Assembly: GCA_964016875.1 (NCBI GenBank)
Contig: OZ024721.1
Location: 6,019,001-6,083,000 of the forward strand
DNA from: Fallopia convolvulus
Lineage: Eukaryota > Streptophyta > Magnoliopsida > Caryophyllales > Polygonaceae
Direction: 5' to 3'
DNA: 64,000 nt
Shown here: piece by piece, positions 1 to 10,808 of the stretch
Numbering within the stretch: the first letter of the stretch is position 1
Layout: the number at the start of each line of letters is the position of its first letter
The notes under the pieces: generated by a model
Told to the model about the DNA's origin: nothing
The model's database searches: none
Seen by the model: only the letters and a program-made list of their open reading frames with translations
Position numbers and translations under genes: made by a program

Positions 1-1114
1 ATCTTGTTAAGAGATAAAAATATTAAATTAATATTGAAAATATCATCTCATAGGAATTTATTTATATAAAAATTATATAAATATGTTATCTATTGTAGCA
101 AGCTAATATATAATCCATAGATAGAAAATTATATACATAAAAAGTTATATAAAAAAAATTCCTTAATAATCATGTAATTGTCCGAAAGGACATCTTTTGC
201 GAAACAGATGGAGTATCTATTTAGTATATATAGCAAGAATATTATAAGTTGTTACAAAATCTATTAAAATATAATTTCACATTAATTTATTTAAAATTGT
301 CATGTGACGCAAATTTTACCACAAACTTGGATTCTGCGTTATAATGTATTAGGGTAGATAACTTTAATCTCTTTCATTCTCCCTAATTTCTTTTTGTTCT
401 CTTATTTTCATAACGAACTTAATTTTATTTTGACCAAAGCAAATTGTCACGGCGTGAAGCGGACAAGTGTGGAGGAGTTCTACTACAAGGAAATCTCACT
501 GCAAGTGACACGTGTGTTGCCCTGTATGGATGACACTTGTCAAAGTGAGGTTAAGGCAAGTATGATTTGTAAATGAGAGGAATTGAGAAATATAAAACCA
601 CTTACTTCCCTTTGTTTATAGGTATAAGTGGGCATTGAAAAGGAGTTGACATGCTTTCTATGTGGGGATGAGGATTTCAAAAGTGAAAAATAACATCAAT
701 GATGACGTCTCAATCAACGTCACTAGTAAATTAAGAGCCTTTCCCCCCTTGGTTAAAACGGAGTCATTCTCACCGCAATAACAATCAATTTGACCGTTCA
801 ATAATTACCCTTTTCTCTCTTGAACTACTAAAGGTATATTTCATTCTACCAAAAAAAGGTAATATTTCATTCACTGATGTAAGTTAGTTGAATACAAACT
901 TGATGACTAGAAACTCTTTTACCTATACCAAAAGGCCCAAGTGAAAGACTTCAGTCATCTAATCAAGCGGTTAAGCCTTTAAGGGTAGTGCCCTTCACCA
1001 AAAAAAAAAAAAACCAAGTGAAAATTTGACCGTTCAAATTATCATTTGATTATTGATCAACTTTTAACAGAAATAAGTTTAACAACTACCGAATCCATAA
1101 AGGAAAGAAAAACA
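1..1114. other. Intergenic, no gene recognised
   Basis: AT-rich sequence with poly-A/T runs. A 60-codon ORF at 394-576 has no domain or motif I recognise and no splice context, so I do not call it a gene. Nothing else is supported here. Confidence 0.6.
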
Positions 1115-1116
1115 TA

Positions 1117-2013
1117 CTCCCTCCGTTCTATTCTACTTGTTCTTTTAGATTTTTTCACATATATTAAGAAACTCATTGAAAATCCAAATTTTTTTTTAAT
1201 ATAATCACCAATTAATTACTAATTACCCTTTGTAGCCAATAGAAAGAGAGAAAAAAGTCAATATGAACACTTTCCAACATATTAATCAGGGACGTAGCCA
1301 GAAACTTATCATTGTGGGGGCCAACAATTTTTTTCTAACATAACTAATGTACGTTTCGAGAAAGATGTAAAAATAAAAAATACAAATTTAGACAAAGAAA
1401 AGACATATTTTATAGAGGAGGGACTAAAATATTTCAAAATAAAGTTACATTAAGAAAATAAGAGTTTATAATGACAACTTATATAATTAGGAATTATGTT
1501 TCAGAACACATTTAGGTTAAGAACCTAAAATTATTTCAGAATACAAATTAATTGAATTTATAAATATTAAAAGTTCGTAACTAAAAAATAAAACACAAAC
1601 TAAAACCCTCGTGCTAATAATGAATTGTATGATTCGAGATATCCAAACAATAACTTATTATTGCAAAGTTTTCTAATTCAATCACATTATGAAAGTAGGA
1701 AGTTTAGCAAAAGATAAAAGCATTCTAACTAAATAAATAACTTGTTAGAAATGGTTTGTATACGTCCAATCTTCAAATGTTCATAACTTTTTTCTCAAAT
1801 GTCAGAATGAGGCATATAATATATCAAATCGAAGCTATTGACAAGAGGAACATATATACGGAAAAAAAATTTGGGATTGGGGGGCCATGGCCCCCACCCG
1901 CTCCCAAATAGCTCCGCCCCTGATATTAATTAATTAAAAATTCTAAATGGACAAGTTTTGTTGAACAAAATTTTAAGATTAGAAAGACAAGTAAAATAGA
2001 ACATAGAAAGTAG
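1117..2013. mobile_element. Stowaway-type MITE, split by a hAT element
   Basis: The left end reads CTCCCTCCGTTCTATTC after TA (1115-1116). The right end is a degenerate inverted copy (GACAAGTAAAATAGAAC, then AAAGTAG) followed by TA (2014-2015). CTCCCTCCGT ends with a TA target duplication are the hallmark of Stowaway (Tc1/mariner) MITEs. Without the inserted hAT copy and its duplicated target, the element is about 253 bp, a normal Stowaway size. It has no coding capacity. The right terminus has drifted (GGAGGGAG is no longer recognisable), so the exact right edge is less certain. Confidence 0.7.
1287..1922. mobile_element. Non-autonomous hAT element nested in the Stowaway MITE
   Basis: The ends are CAGGGACGTAGCCAG on the left and TAGCTCCGCCCCTG on the right, an imperfect inverted pair of the plant hAT type (CAGGGGCGGAGC). 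They are flanked by an exact 8-bp duplication, ATATTAAT (1279-1286 and 1923-1930), the hAT target length. The subterminal GTGGGGGCC and GGGGGCCATGGCCCCC are also typical. The 636-bp interior is AT-rich without a transposase ORF. Confidence 0.85.
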
Positions 2014-2015
2014 TA

Positions 2016-5000
2016 CATAATGCACTAATTCCACACACACATACAAAAAAAAACACAACACACTAATGAAGAAAGGCTTTTTTGCATGCTTTATGACACT
2101 ATCGTCTATGAAACACAAAGGAAAGGAAAATTAATGACAGAGTTTTTAGGATAAACCAAGAAAACCTTTGGACAGACATTACGTAAGGCTTTCGCAAAGT
2201 TGATGTCAGTATGGCACTAGTTTCCTTTATTTTCACACTAGACACAACTCAAGCTATAAAATAAAAAGGTTTTATTGTCTTTATTTAATCTAATTTTATG
2301 AGTCATACATTGCTTAATCCGTGGTAATTAACATTTATTCCTGATAGATATACGTGATGCAATTAGCAAATTCTAAAAAATAAATAATAGTTTTCTCAAA
2401 ATGTAATTAAGACACTTCAAAATCGCTCTACATGAATATTTGGTTTGCTCAACACTTTCACTCTTTTTTTTGGTGAAGGCTCTACACTTTCACTTGCAAT
2501 TCGATATATTGCATCTCATTATACGATGCAATTACAAGTTTTTCAGGTTAACTTTTCTTCCTTAATTCAATAATCATGTAAACAGTTTTGACCAAATAAA
2601 AAATATCATTTAAACAATAAAAAACTATGAAATTGCTCTTTTCTTTTATTTTTGCAAAGTTTTGAGGAGCAAATGAGCAATGTATAGTGGGTCACAACAG
2701 CAGCAGGCATGACAAGAGTCGGCCCAGCCTGCTTGCAAATAGGCCGCTTACTAATGTAAAGTGGGCCACTGCCGCTTTGCTTTATTATCAAAAAATAATG
2801 TTTATTTTTAAGTTACACGTGTACGTGAATCGTGACGCCAGATTTCTTACGTGTGTGTGGCCTCGCTCTCTGCTACTCCTACTCTACTAGACTAGGAGTC
2901 TATTTGATAAGGGAGAATGAATTATACAAATGAGTATTATTTCTGCTGTCTCCAAAACATTCAACTAGGTTAGTATTAAAATATTATGACTCCGACTTCT
3001 GACGCTTAGCTCTTGGCTCCTGGCCCCTGATGGAGGTAGCACCAACGAGATCATGAGATTTTTAGGATTTGTTGCAATCTTTTTGATGAGATTGTGTTCA
3101 ACACTCCTAATATTTATTTTCAAGGAGAAGTTATTCAATAACCTCTTAAAAAGAAAACTTAATTAAAGACCTACTTTTTAAGAGGAAGTTACCCATTATC
3201 TTTCACTTACTTTTAGATATAAAAAAGAGTTATTTCATCCATATAAATGGATCTCACGACTCACTCTCGTCCGCACCTTATAATCTTCTCTTTATCCCAT
3301 GTCTAATCAGCCCTCATAACTAATATTACTCTAAAATCCTCTAGCATCCGAATGGCCTTCTACAGAATTCTAGATCTTGGACGTCAGTTTGTAATATCAA
3401 GTTTACCATTAATTTAAAGAGATAAGCAATCTTCTTTTTTTGCATTGTGTTTACATTCAGTTTAACTTATACTCCGTATATTCATTACTTTCGTTCTTAT
3501 TTGCATTCATTTATCATACAATAGAAGACGATTTCCAAAATAAGTAACGTTGACTATTTAACCTTTAAAAAGGATATGAGTAACTTTGTTTATTTTTTAT
3601 CCAAAACAATTTCCAAAATGATAGATTACTTAAGAGGAAATTTTGTACGAGTGACACAATTAATATTGTAGTCGGTCATACACATATTTGATATTGCCAA
3701 TCAAAATAAATAAAAAACGTTGATATTGTGTTTAACTGTTTATGATATTTTTCATCATTTTAAAACGGGAAATATATGGACATTCCAAACAAGTCCATAA
3801 TCAAACAATTCATAAACATTAACAAACAAGTCCGAAGGCTACGCGCACCCTATATAAATATATGGACTAGCGCTGTATAACAAGGTCATTAAATCTATAG
3901 CAGTAAATAAACCTAATTCCTTTTATTAGCACACAACATTCCCAACAATTTAATAAACATGGACAAGAAATCCAATGCTTAACAAAATAATGCAGAGAGA
4001 ACCAAACCACTTACTTGCCTTGATTGAAGACGAGTGTACGGATTAACCTAAAGAGAAAAATTTCATCGCTCGGACATTGAGTCAACAATAATTCACAAAA
4101 TAAATTATCAATAATTTATTTTGATTTGCTTTCACCTTATTTTTACTACATTAATAAGTCCTCCATATTAATGTATAAAACCTTGATTATCATCCAAGAA
4201 TTATGTTAGCTCTATTCACATAAATAACAATAATATATGCACTAGCATATACTTGTATTTATATCATGCTTTTTTACCCATATAGTATTATTCTTTTGTC
4301 TTAAATCTCTAAAATCATAAATAATTATTAAACAACTTTATAATTCATAACATACTGTATAAAATCAAAATAATTCATATTCTGATTTTTATTTCAAAAA
4401 TTACAATAATTCTTTGTTTTCATATTATTCTAGTTTTAAAGGCTATGCATAAAATTAAGCAATAAAACTGAATTCTTTTAGACTTTCTGGAATTTTTATA
4501 AATATAGAATTTTATAAACAGTAACATCATAAATTTATAACAATTAATTTCAAACTCGCAACAAATTTAAAAACATTAAACCGAATTAAAATATAATAAA
4601 ATAAATCTGAAAAATTAGGATTAAGGGTTTTGGGGGCTGCTCACATACTTCTAGAAAGTGGCTCGGTGTGGGCGGCTCGGACCACGGCAGGGCTCGGGAC
4701 CGTTCGGGTTGGAACCACAAGAGGCTGGCGCACACACGGAGGGCGGAGGCGGTGCTAGTGGTGGCATGTGGTGGTCGGAATCGGGACGGAAAGTGGGTTG
4801 TTCGTCCCTTGTTTTTCATTGCACATGTCGGGACTTTGATTGGATTTTTCCGAGGACTTCGAGTGATGTAAAAATTATGGGTAAAGAGGGCTTTTTTAGG
4901 GAGGATTCCAGATCTTATTTTAGTTTTGGGATTGTCTTTGTGGTTTGAGAGATATCGGCGAAAAACCGAGAGAAGTGCACTCTAGGGTTCTTGATTGTGT

Positions 5001-6860
5001 AAGGCGAATATCGGGCTCAATTCTTCGCTACTTAAGGTGCTACCAAAACGTGGAGATCAAGGAGGACATAATCTACAACTTTCCTTTTGGGCATAGCTAC
5101 AATCGTGTCCTAATTTGATCCGAAATCGGGCTTCAATGGGTTTAAGGAAAGAAGAACAAGAAAGGAAAGGGGTGGAGAAGAAGATATTGGCTGTTGTCCC
5201 TTCCTTTTTGCAAAATTACAATTTTAAACCCTCTTGTTTCTATTTGTGATAAAAATACCCTTCCATGAACAAATAAATTTTCAAAAATTATGGAAGAGTA
5301 CCCAACTTCTTCATTTTGCTTAAAAACGTCCCTCTTAAACTCTTATACGGAAATTTCTTTCCCAAAATACAATATACCTCATCTCTTTTTAAATAAGAAA
5401 ATATACCCATACTTTCATAATGAACAAAACCCAATTTTATTTTCATAAACTTATTTCTTATGAACTTATAATATTATAAGACTTATATATACTATTACAA
5501 GTTAATTATTATTTAATTTTTCTTATTCCTTTAAGAAAATAAAAATATCCTTTATTAAGATATGAGAAAGGAGGAAATTACAATAATACCCTTCTTAAAA
5601 AGAGTGGTTATTAGTTATTACATATACACTCAAGATTGGTTACAAAAAAATGAAAGAAATGAAATTATTGATGACGATGATGAAATTCCAAGTGCGGTCC
5701 TAGAAAACACATTTTACGCTTGTTGATGGTGTTTGGTAATGGTGAGGATGATTTGTTGTTGAATATAAATTTATTTGGGTTTTGGTTATGATTTGGTTTT
5801 GTCATTTAACTCATTTTGGTGACTATTTTGTTGTAGAGAGTTGTTGTGAATCAAGAATAATGTGTTATGTGTATCACTTAGGAATCAGATTGAAGAGGCG
5901 GATTTGCATGTTTATCTTCTTTGATTTGGATTTTGGAGTATTGTACTATGTTGAATTGTTTAATTTGGCTTTGTGTGTGTTTTTTGTTGCATAGACTTTG
6001 TTTTGGACAAAAAATTGATAATCAAACTTCTGTCCTAGATTGGGGCAACGATCGAATAGATTCGAGGAAAATTGATGAAAAGAACGAGTGTATTGATCCA
6101 ATGATGTGTTACAAGTATTCTCCTTGAGAGTTGATCTTAGTTTTTCTTTCGTACATGTGAGTGAAATGATAAAAAAGTGCCTCCGCCCTATTAAACTAGC
6201 CGTTTTCCCTATCCTACCCACGATCTCCATGCTGTTGGGGCATATCTCTAACCGTTTAGCCACTACCCGCGTTTGTCGGAGAAAGTAATTGTTGTGAGCG
6301 ATTGGCTCCTGAACGCGTGTCTTCTCTTTGTGACCATAGCCTTCTTCCTTCATTGAATGACCATTAACCTCTTCCAGTTCTCTAAGATTTCTGTCTCCAT
6401 GTTCTCTCGCGATTCCTTACTCGTTCTGGGGCTAATATTATCAATTGGGCCGACTTAATTTTGGGCCTAACAGACTTGCCTTTGTTGCATAGACTTGCCT
6501 AACCTTTGTGGCTTTGTGAGTATTGAGAGGCTATATTGTATTGTGGACAACTTTATGATTTTTTTGTTTGATTTAGATTTAAAAAAGCCAAAAAACGCGG
6601 CATGAATGATATGTGAATCGCGGGTCAACCCACAATCACGGGTCGAATCGAATCAACCTATTGAACATCCCTATCATACAACAACTGGTATTTTTAACAA
6701 ATTCTAGTTCGTATTATATGTTTAGTCTCTGTGGAGAAAACAATGATTAGGATTGTCGTATAAAAGTATAAATCTCAAGAAAAAAAAAACAAAAGAAGTT
6801 GTTGCATAAAATAATAAAACAAACGAAATTGAAAGGCAAAGCCGCGTTTGGACACCTCTC
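2016..6860. other. Intergenic region upstream of the MYB gene
   Basis: No gene recognised. Several short ORFs occur on both strands (2606-2890, 4586-4948, 5782-6353), the largest 135 codons at 5946-6353 minus. None shows a recognisable domain, and overlapping ORFs on opposite strands argue against coding. A GC-richer patch at about 4630-5200 (clustered GGCTCGG, GGCGGAGGC, 'agggttttgggg') looks like decayed transposon leader sequence, but I cannot assign a family. Short direct motifs such as ACTCCGTATA (about 3470) are common plant repeat words. Confidence 0.5.
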
Positions 6861-6865
6861 TTCCA

Positions 6866-6875
6866 CTATATATAT
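6866..6875 (+). promoter_or_regulatory. Putative TATA box of the MYB gene
   Basis: CTATATATAT lies about 150 bp upstream of the MYB start codon, on the gene's strand and at the spacing expected for a plant core promoter with a roughly 120-nt leader. It is assigned by position and sequence only; no transcription start can be seen. Confidence 0.55.
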
Positions 6876-6883
6876 GATGTTTT

Positions 6884-6890
6884 GGTTGGT
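6884..6890 (-). promoter_or_regulatory. AC element / secondary-wall MYB-responsive motif
   Basis: GGTTGGT is the reverse of ACCAACC. It fits the SMRE/M46RE consensus ACC(A/T)A(A/C)(T/C) bound by MYB46/83-type secondary-wall master regulators, and the AC elements of lignin genes. It sits just downstream of the TATA box, so it may lie at or just before the transcription start. One 7-bp match is weak evidence, strengthened only by the class of gene it precedes. Confidence 0.35.
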
Positions 6891-7025
6891 GGGAGTTTCA
6901 TCCTTGATTAATTGACTCCCACCATTTCAAAACAATCCCTCTCATTCGTTTCCTGTCTCTTTTGAGCTCTTCTTTACAATCATCAAAAACTCATATCACT
7001 TACATTTCATTCTACAACTAAAGAG

Positions 7026-9198
7026 ATGGGAAGACAGCCTTGTTGTGATAAGGTTGGTTTAAAGAAGGGACCTTGGTCGGCTGAGGAGGACAAGAAACTC
7101 ATCAACTTCATCCTCACACACGGACAATGTTGCTGGAGAGCCCTTCCTAAACTTGCTGGTTCGACTCAACTCTTATTGGATTATTACTTTTTGTATAATT
7201 TTTATCGTAAAATCACTATTATATATAAAAAAAATCCATCTAAGTCCTGCCTCAACCCTATCTGAGTTATTTAGGCGCTAGACGACGTCTCTCTATCCAG
7301 AAAGTTATCTAAAATTGATTATAAATGGTTATTTATGATATTTGTTTGTAGGGTTGTTGAGGTGTGGAAAGAGTTGTAGATTGAGATGGACGAACTATCT
7401 TAGACCGGATCTCAAGAGAGGATTGTTGTCTGAATATGAAGAGAAGTTGGTCATTGATCTTCATGCAAAACTTGGAAATAGGTAATTTGATACTTTATGT
7501 ACTTCAGTTATGAAATGGCTTAATATGACCACAAGTCATTTACTTTTAGGGTCCGTTTGGTTTAAAAGTATGGAAAGGAAAGGGAAAGGAAACAAATTTA
7601 TATGGAAGAGTGGTGTTGATCCTCTTTTTTTTGTGTCTAGAGAGAGGGAGAAGGGAAATGATTAGAGGAGAATAGGGGATATGCTTACCCCATGTCAAAA
7701 TAAAGGAAAGAGATGAGGAGAGTTAGCTCAAATTTTACATAAAAATTGGGAAAAAGGGGGTAATGGTTACCACTTGTATCAATGAATTATAAACTAAAAA
7801 TAGGTTAGATACGTTTCCTTAACTCTTTCCTTTCCACATCTAAAACCAAACGGGCCCTTAGTGTATAAGTAAATATTTTGTGGGTTGAGCTTACCTTAGA
7901 GGGGAACCTTAATTAGTATGTACAAACATTTTAAGAGGGTAAGATTTCAGTGGGCGCATGAAAAAGCTTTGGACAAGATACATCATTGCAAGCTTCATGA
8001 ACCCACCAAGACAAAGATAAAAAGGAAAGGTGGAAACTTGGAGTTTTTCTTAGTGGAATCACTGAATCATTCATTCATTCTCTTAAGGATTTGAATATGC
8101 CTTGCTAGCTTTTTTTGCTTCCCTTTTCTTTTCTTTAGTTATATGTATATTCCACCATTTTTTTAGTTATATGTATATTCCACTTTTATTCTTTAACATA
8201 TCTTTTCCTCTTGAAATGATATTAGGTACGGACCAATTCAATCAAATGTTTGATCTCACTAGAATGCATGCATGTTTCTTAAGAACCCATTTCTTATTCC
8301 AATGGAAAAAAATAAACTAGTTCACAAGTTTACTCATTCAAACAATTTTCCAATATTATGGATTATTTATTAGTATTACTATAGTCACCTACCTATCTCT
8401 TAAATAAAGTAATGAGTACAGTTTATAGGCCAGCATTGTAGCATTGAAAAGGACCATCATTATTCAATTAAAACAGGATAATGCATGAAAACCTTGAAAA
8501 AGACAAAAGCAGAGTGTTTCAGCTAGTAAATCAGTAAAACTTTCTGCAAAACTAGCCTTTTATAGACTGCTAGCTAATGTTGCAGTGTGTAACGTTTTTT
8601 TTGCAGATGGTCTAAAATTGCATCACATCTTCCAGGAAGAACAGACAACGAAATCAAGAACCATTGGAACACCCACATCAAGAAAAAGCTGAAAAAATTG
8701 GGGATTGACCCACAAACCCACAACCCCATTTCTCAACTCCAACAAGATCAAGATCAAGATCAACACAAACAACAAGAATCATCACCACCACCCAAATCTA
8801 ATCACGATCATGCCATTTTATCACAACCTAATAATAATATTGACACCTTTACTGTTGATGATGTTCCACTTCTCAATATTGATCCAGATCAATTGATTCT
8901 GCAAGATCTTCCAACCTCCGGATCTTCGTCGTCTGCTTGTTCTTCGTCTTCTTCTTCTTCGTTCGAGGGTTTGGAGATCCCGAGTTTCGAAGACTGGGCT
9001 TGCTATGATGATGGTTACAATGCTTGTGGAACAGGGGAAACAGGGTTGTTGTGGGATGGGAATGATGAGCTTAGTAATTGGGATTTGCCCATAATTAGTA
9101 GTGTTGATTGTGTGGAGATTGATCCTCTTTCTCAGATTGTTAACCAGTTTGTGGAGTTAGAATCTCATGATCAACAACAAATGTCGTGGAAGTTCTGA
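7026..9198 (+). CDS. R2R3-MYB transcription factor, MYB20/MYB43-like (3 exons)
   Basis: The exons are 7026-7158, 7352-7481 and 8607-9198. All junctions are GT/AG, and the split positions (first base of Gly45, last base of Arg88) are the standard R2R3-MYB ones. Total length is 855 nt, 284 residues. R2 starts with MGRQPCCDKVGLKKGPW and contains GQCCWRALPKLAG. R3 contains LLSEYEEKLVIDLH and the recognition-helix motif GRTDNEIKNHWN. The bHLH-interaction signature in R3 is absent. The C-terminal half is rich in Gln, Asp and Ser (poly-Ser near residues 145-160) and acidic, as in activator tails. MGRQPCCDK with GLLRCGKSC and IKKKLKKLGIDP matches the MYB20/43 group, nuclear factors of secondary-wall and lignin regulation. 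The exact orthologue is not determined. Short overlapping ORFs in introns and other frames are shadows. The nested retroelement array begins within about 70-300 bp of the stop. Confidence 0.93.
7549..7857. mobile_element. Tourist/PIF-Harbinger-like MITE in MYB intron 2
   Basis: The ends GGGTCCGTTTGGTTT and AACCAAACGGGCCC are inverted copies, and similarity continues inward for about 50 bp through GGAAAGGAAAG. TTA flanks both sides (7546-7548, 7858-7860), the PIF/Harbinger target duplication. It is 309 bp long with no ORF. It lies well inside intron 2 (7482-8606), so splice sites are untouched. Confidence 0.8.
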
Positions 9199-9518
9199 AA
9201 GTCTTGAATTTGGTCATGCATATGTGTATAGTGTACTTTGTGTATAATAATATATGGGGATCAATTACGTAACCACTCTGTGTATACGCATAAGATTAGG
9301 AATATAACTTCCCCCAAGCACCAAGCTAGGACAATATTCTCCAAAATGAGATCAAGTTGGGTGTTGAGACCTAGATCTACTCGATTCCACTTCGATTGTT
9401 CGAAAAGAGTTTGAAAACTTTGAAATAAAACGCAAGAGGGACACAAAAGATTTGTTGACGCAGTTCGGATAATAATCCTATTTTGCGGAGCCTCGAGAGG
9501 GGAGACTCACCCAATCCA
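9199..9518 (-). repeat. Probable LTR-like sequence left of the TRIM
   Basis: After about 60 bp that would be the MYB 3' UTR, the sequence becomes LTR-like. Read on the minus strand with 14486-15240 it forms one stretch interrupted by the TRIM. It contains a 'CTGCGTCAACAAATC' type segment and lies 3' of a minus-strand copia pol, where a 3' LTR is expected. No second copy was found near the matching primer-binding site at 35.6 kb, so LTR status is inferred. The MYB polyadenylation signal may lie here (AATAATA at about 9246). Confidence 0.4.
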
Positions 9519-9530
9519 CTAGGTATTAGC

Positions 9531-9733
9531 TATTAACGTAATATTCTATGTTAGGATATGATCTTGTGGTTATGATATAATATCTTGTCTTTAGGATAAA
9601 ATATCTATAAAATCTTATCTTGTACAATATTCTATCCTTGTATGTTATCTAGTCTTGGAGAACAAGTCATAGTTCTCTATATATGTATTCAGTTGAACAA
9701 TGAATAGAATTATCAATTTTTCCAATACTTTCA
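9531..9733 (+). repeat. 5' LTR of copia-1
   Basis: 203 bp, matching 13941-14144. It contains a TATA-like CTCTATATATG near position 9680 and ends ...ACTTTCA. The ends are T...A rather than canonical TG...CA at the left border, but the border is fixed by the target duplication. Confidence 0.93.
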
Positions 9734-9746
9734 TGGTATCCAGAGC
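9734..9746 (+). other. Primer-binding site of copia-1
   Basis: TGGTATCCAGAGC starts immediately after the 5' LTR. It equals the iMet-tRNA-complementary TGGTATCAGAGC with one inserted C. Confidence 0.85.
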
Positions 9747-9800
9747 TTAGGGTTACCCTAAAAATTTTCCGATCCCTTGAGCCGCGTCCTTCTTTCCACC

Positions 9801-10800
9801 ATGTCTAACTCATCGTCAACCACAATTCTTCTCAACAATGGAAAAACAGGTCACCTACAGTTTCCTTCCGTTTCAATCAAGCTCGATCGAACCAACTGTT
9901 TTGCTTGGAAGAGCGTTATTTTCTCGACTCTCGAAGCCTTCGAAGTCGACTCCTATGTCACCACTCCGCCTGCTGAAGTTCCCAAACTGGGTTCTAATGC
10001 AACTATTGTCACGGCCTATGCTGCGTGGAAGAAAACGAATCGCTTTGTTCTTGTCTGGATTCAATCCACCTTGTCCGAAAAATTGATCGATTATGTTGCC
10101 CGCGCCACCACATCCCATGGTCTTTGGAACATGCTCTCTTCCATGTTCAAATCGCAAACTAAAGCCCGGCTTATGCAACTCAAGGGCCAACTCCAAAGTC
10201 TCACCAAAGGATCTTTATCTATGATAGAGTACATTGAACAAAAACGCTCCATTGTCGACTCCTTGGCTGACTGTGGCTACGTTGTCTGTGATGACAATAT
10301 TATAGCCTTCATTGTCAATGGTCTTGACTCCATTTATGGGCCATTTCGCACATCCTTGAATGTTCGAGTTGAAGATGTTACTCCTGATGAACTCACCGGC
10401 TTATTGTTGCGAGAGGAGGACAAACTCAATGCTGAATCTACTATGGCTGTCTCGGCTGCTACTCCACCGTCTCCATCATCAACTTCAAACTCACCAACCG
10501 CCAATGTTGTCACAACTGGAAATGGTGATCGCCCTCCCTCCACAAGAGGTCGTGGGTGTGGATCATTCTCTGACCGTGTTAGAGGTCGCGGCTATGGCCG
10601 CGGTAGGGGTCGTGACTCGTCCAACAATGATTAGTCCAACTATAGCAACAACAACAACTACTACAGTTCCAACGTTTATGGTGAACGTCCGGTTTGCCAA
10701 ATCTGTGACATAATAGGCCACCCGACTAAAAATTGCTGGAACCGGTTTGATACCAATTTCAATCCTCCCACTGGCCCTAGTCCAAAGCAAGCCAACCAAG
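9801..10800 (+). pseudogene. copia-1 gag (nucleocapsid) with in-frame stop
   Basis: The frame is open from 9777; ATG at 9801 is the likely start. The protein has the copia gag (UBN2-type) signature: FAWKSVIFSTLEAF near the start, then LKGQLQSLTKG and a Gly/Arg-rich RGRGYGRGRGR tail. A TAG at 10632-10634 interrupts it. The same frame continues with a CX2CX4HX4C zinc knuckle (CQICDIIGHPTKNC, about 10697-10738), which normally binds the element's RNA. The stop therefore separates the knuckle from the rest of gag. A leaky-stop strategy is possible but not needed, since other parts of the element are broken too. Confidence 0.88.
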
Positions 10801-10808
10801 TTAACCAC

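Noticed and set aside
5946..6353. 135-codon minus-strand ORF upstream of the MYB gene
   Set aside because: Overlaps plus-strand ORFs of similar size, no domain or targeting signal, no splice context; likely chance.
9261..9446. 61-codon minus-strand ORF downstream of the MYB gene
   Set aside because: Lies in LTR-like sequence and shows no domain.
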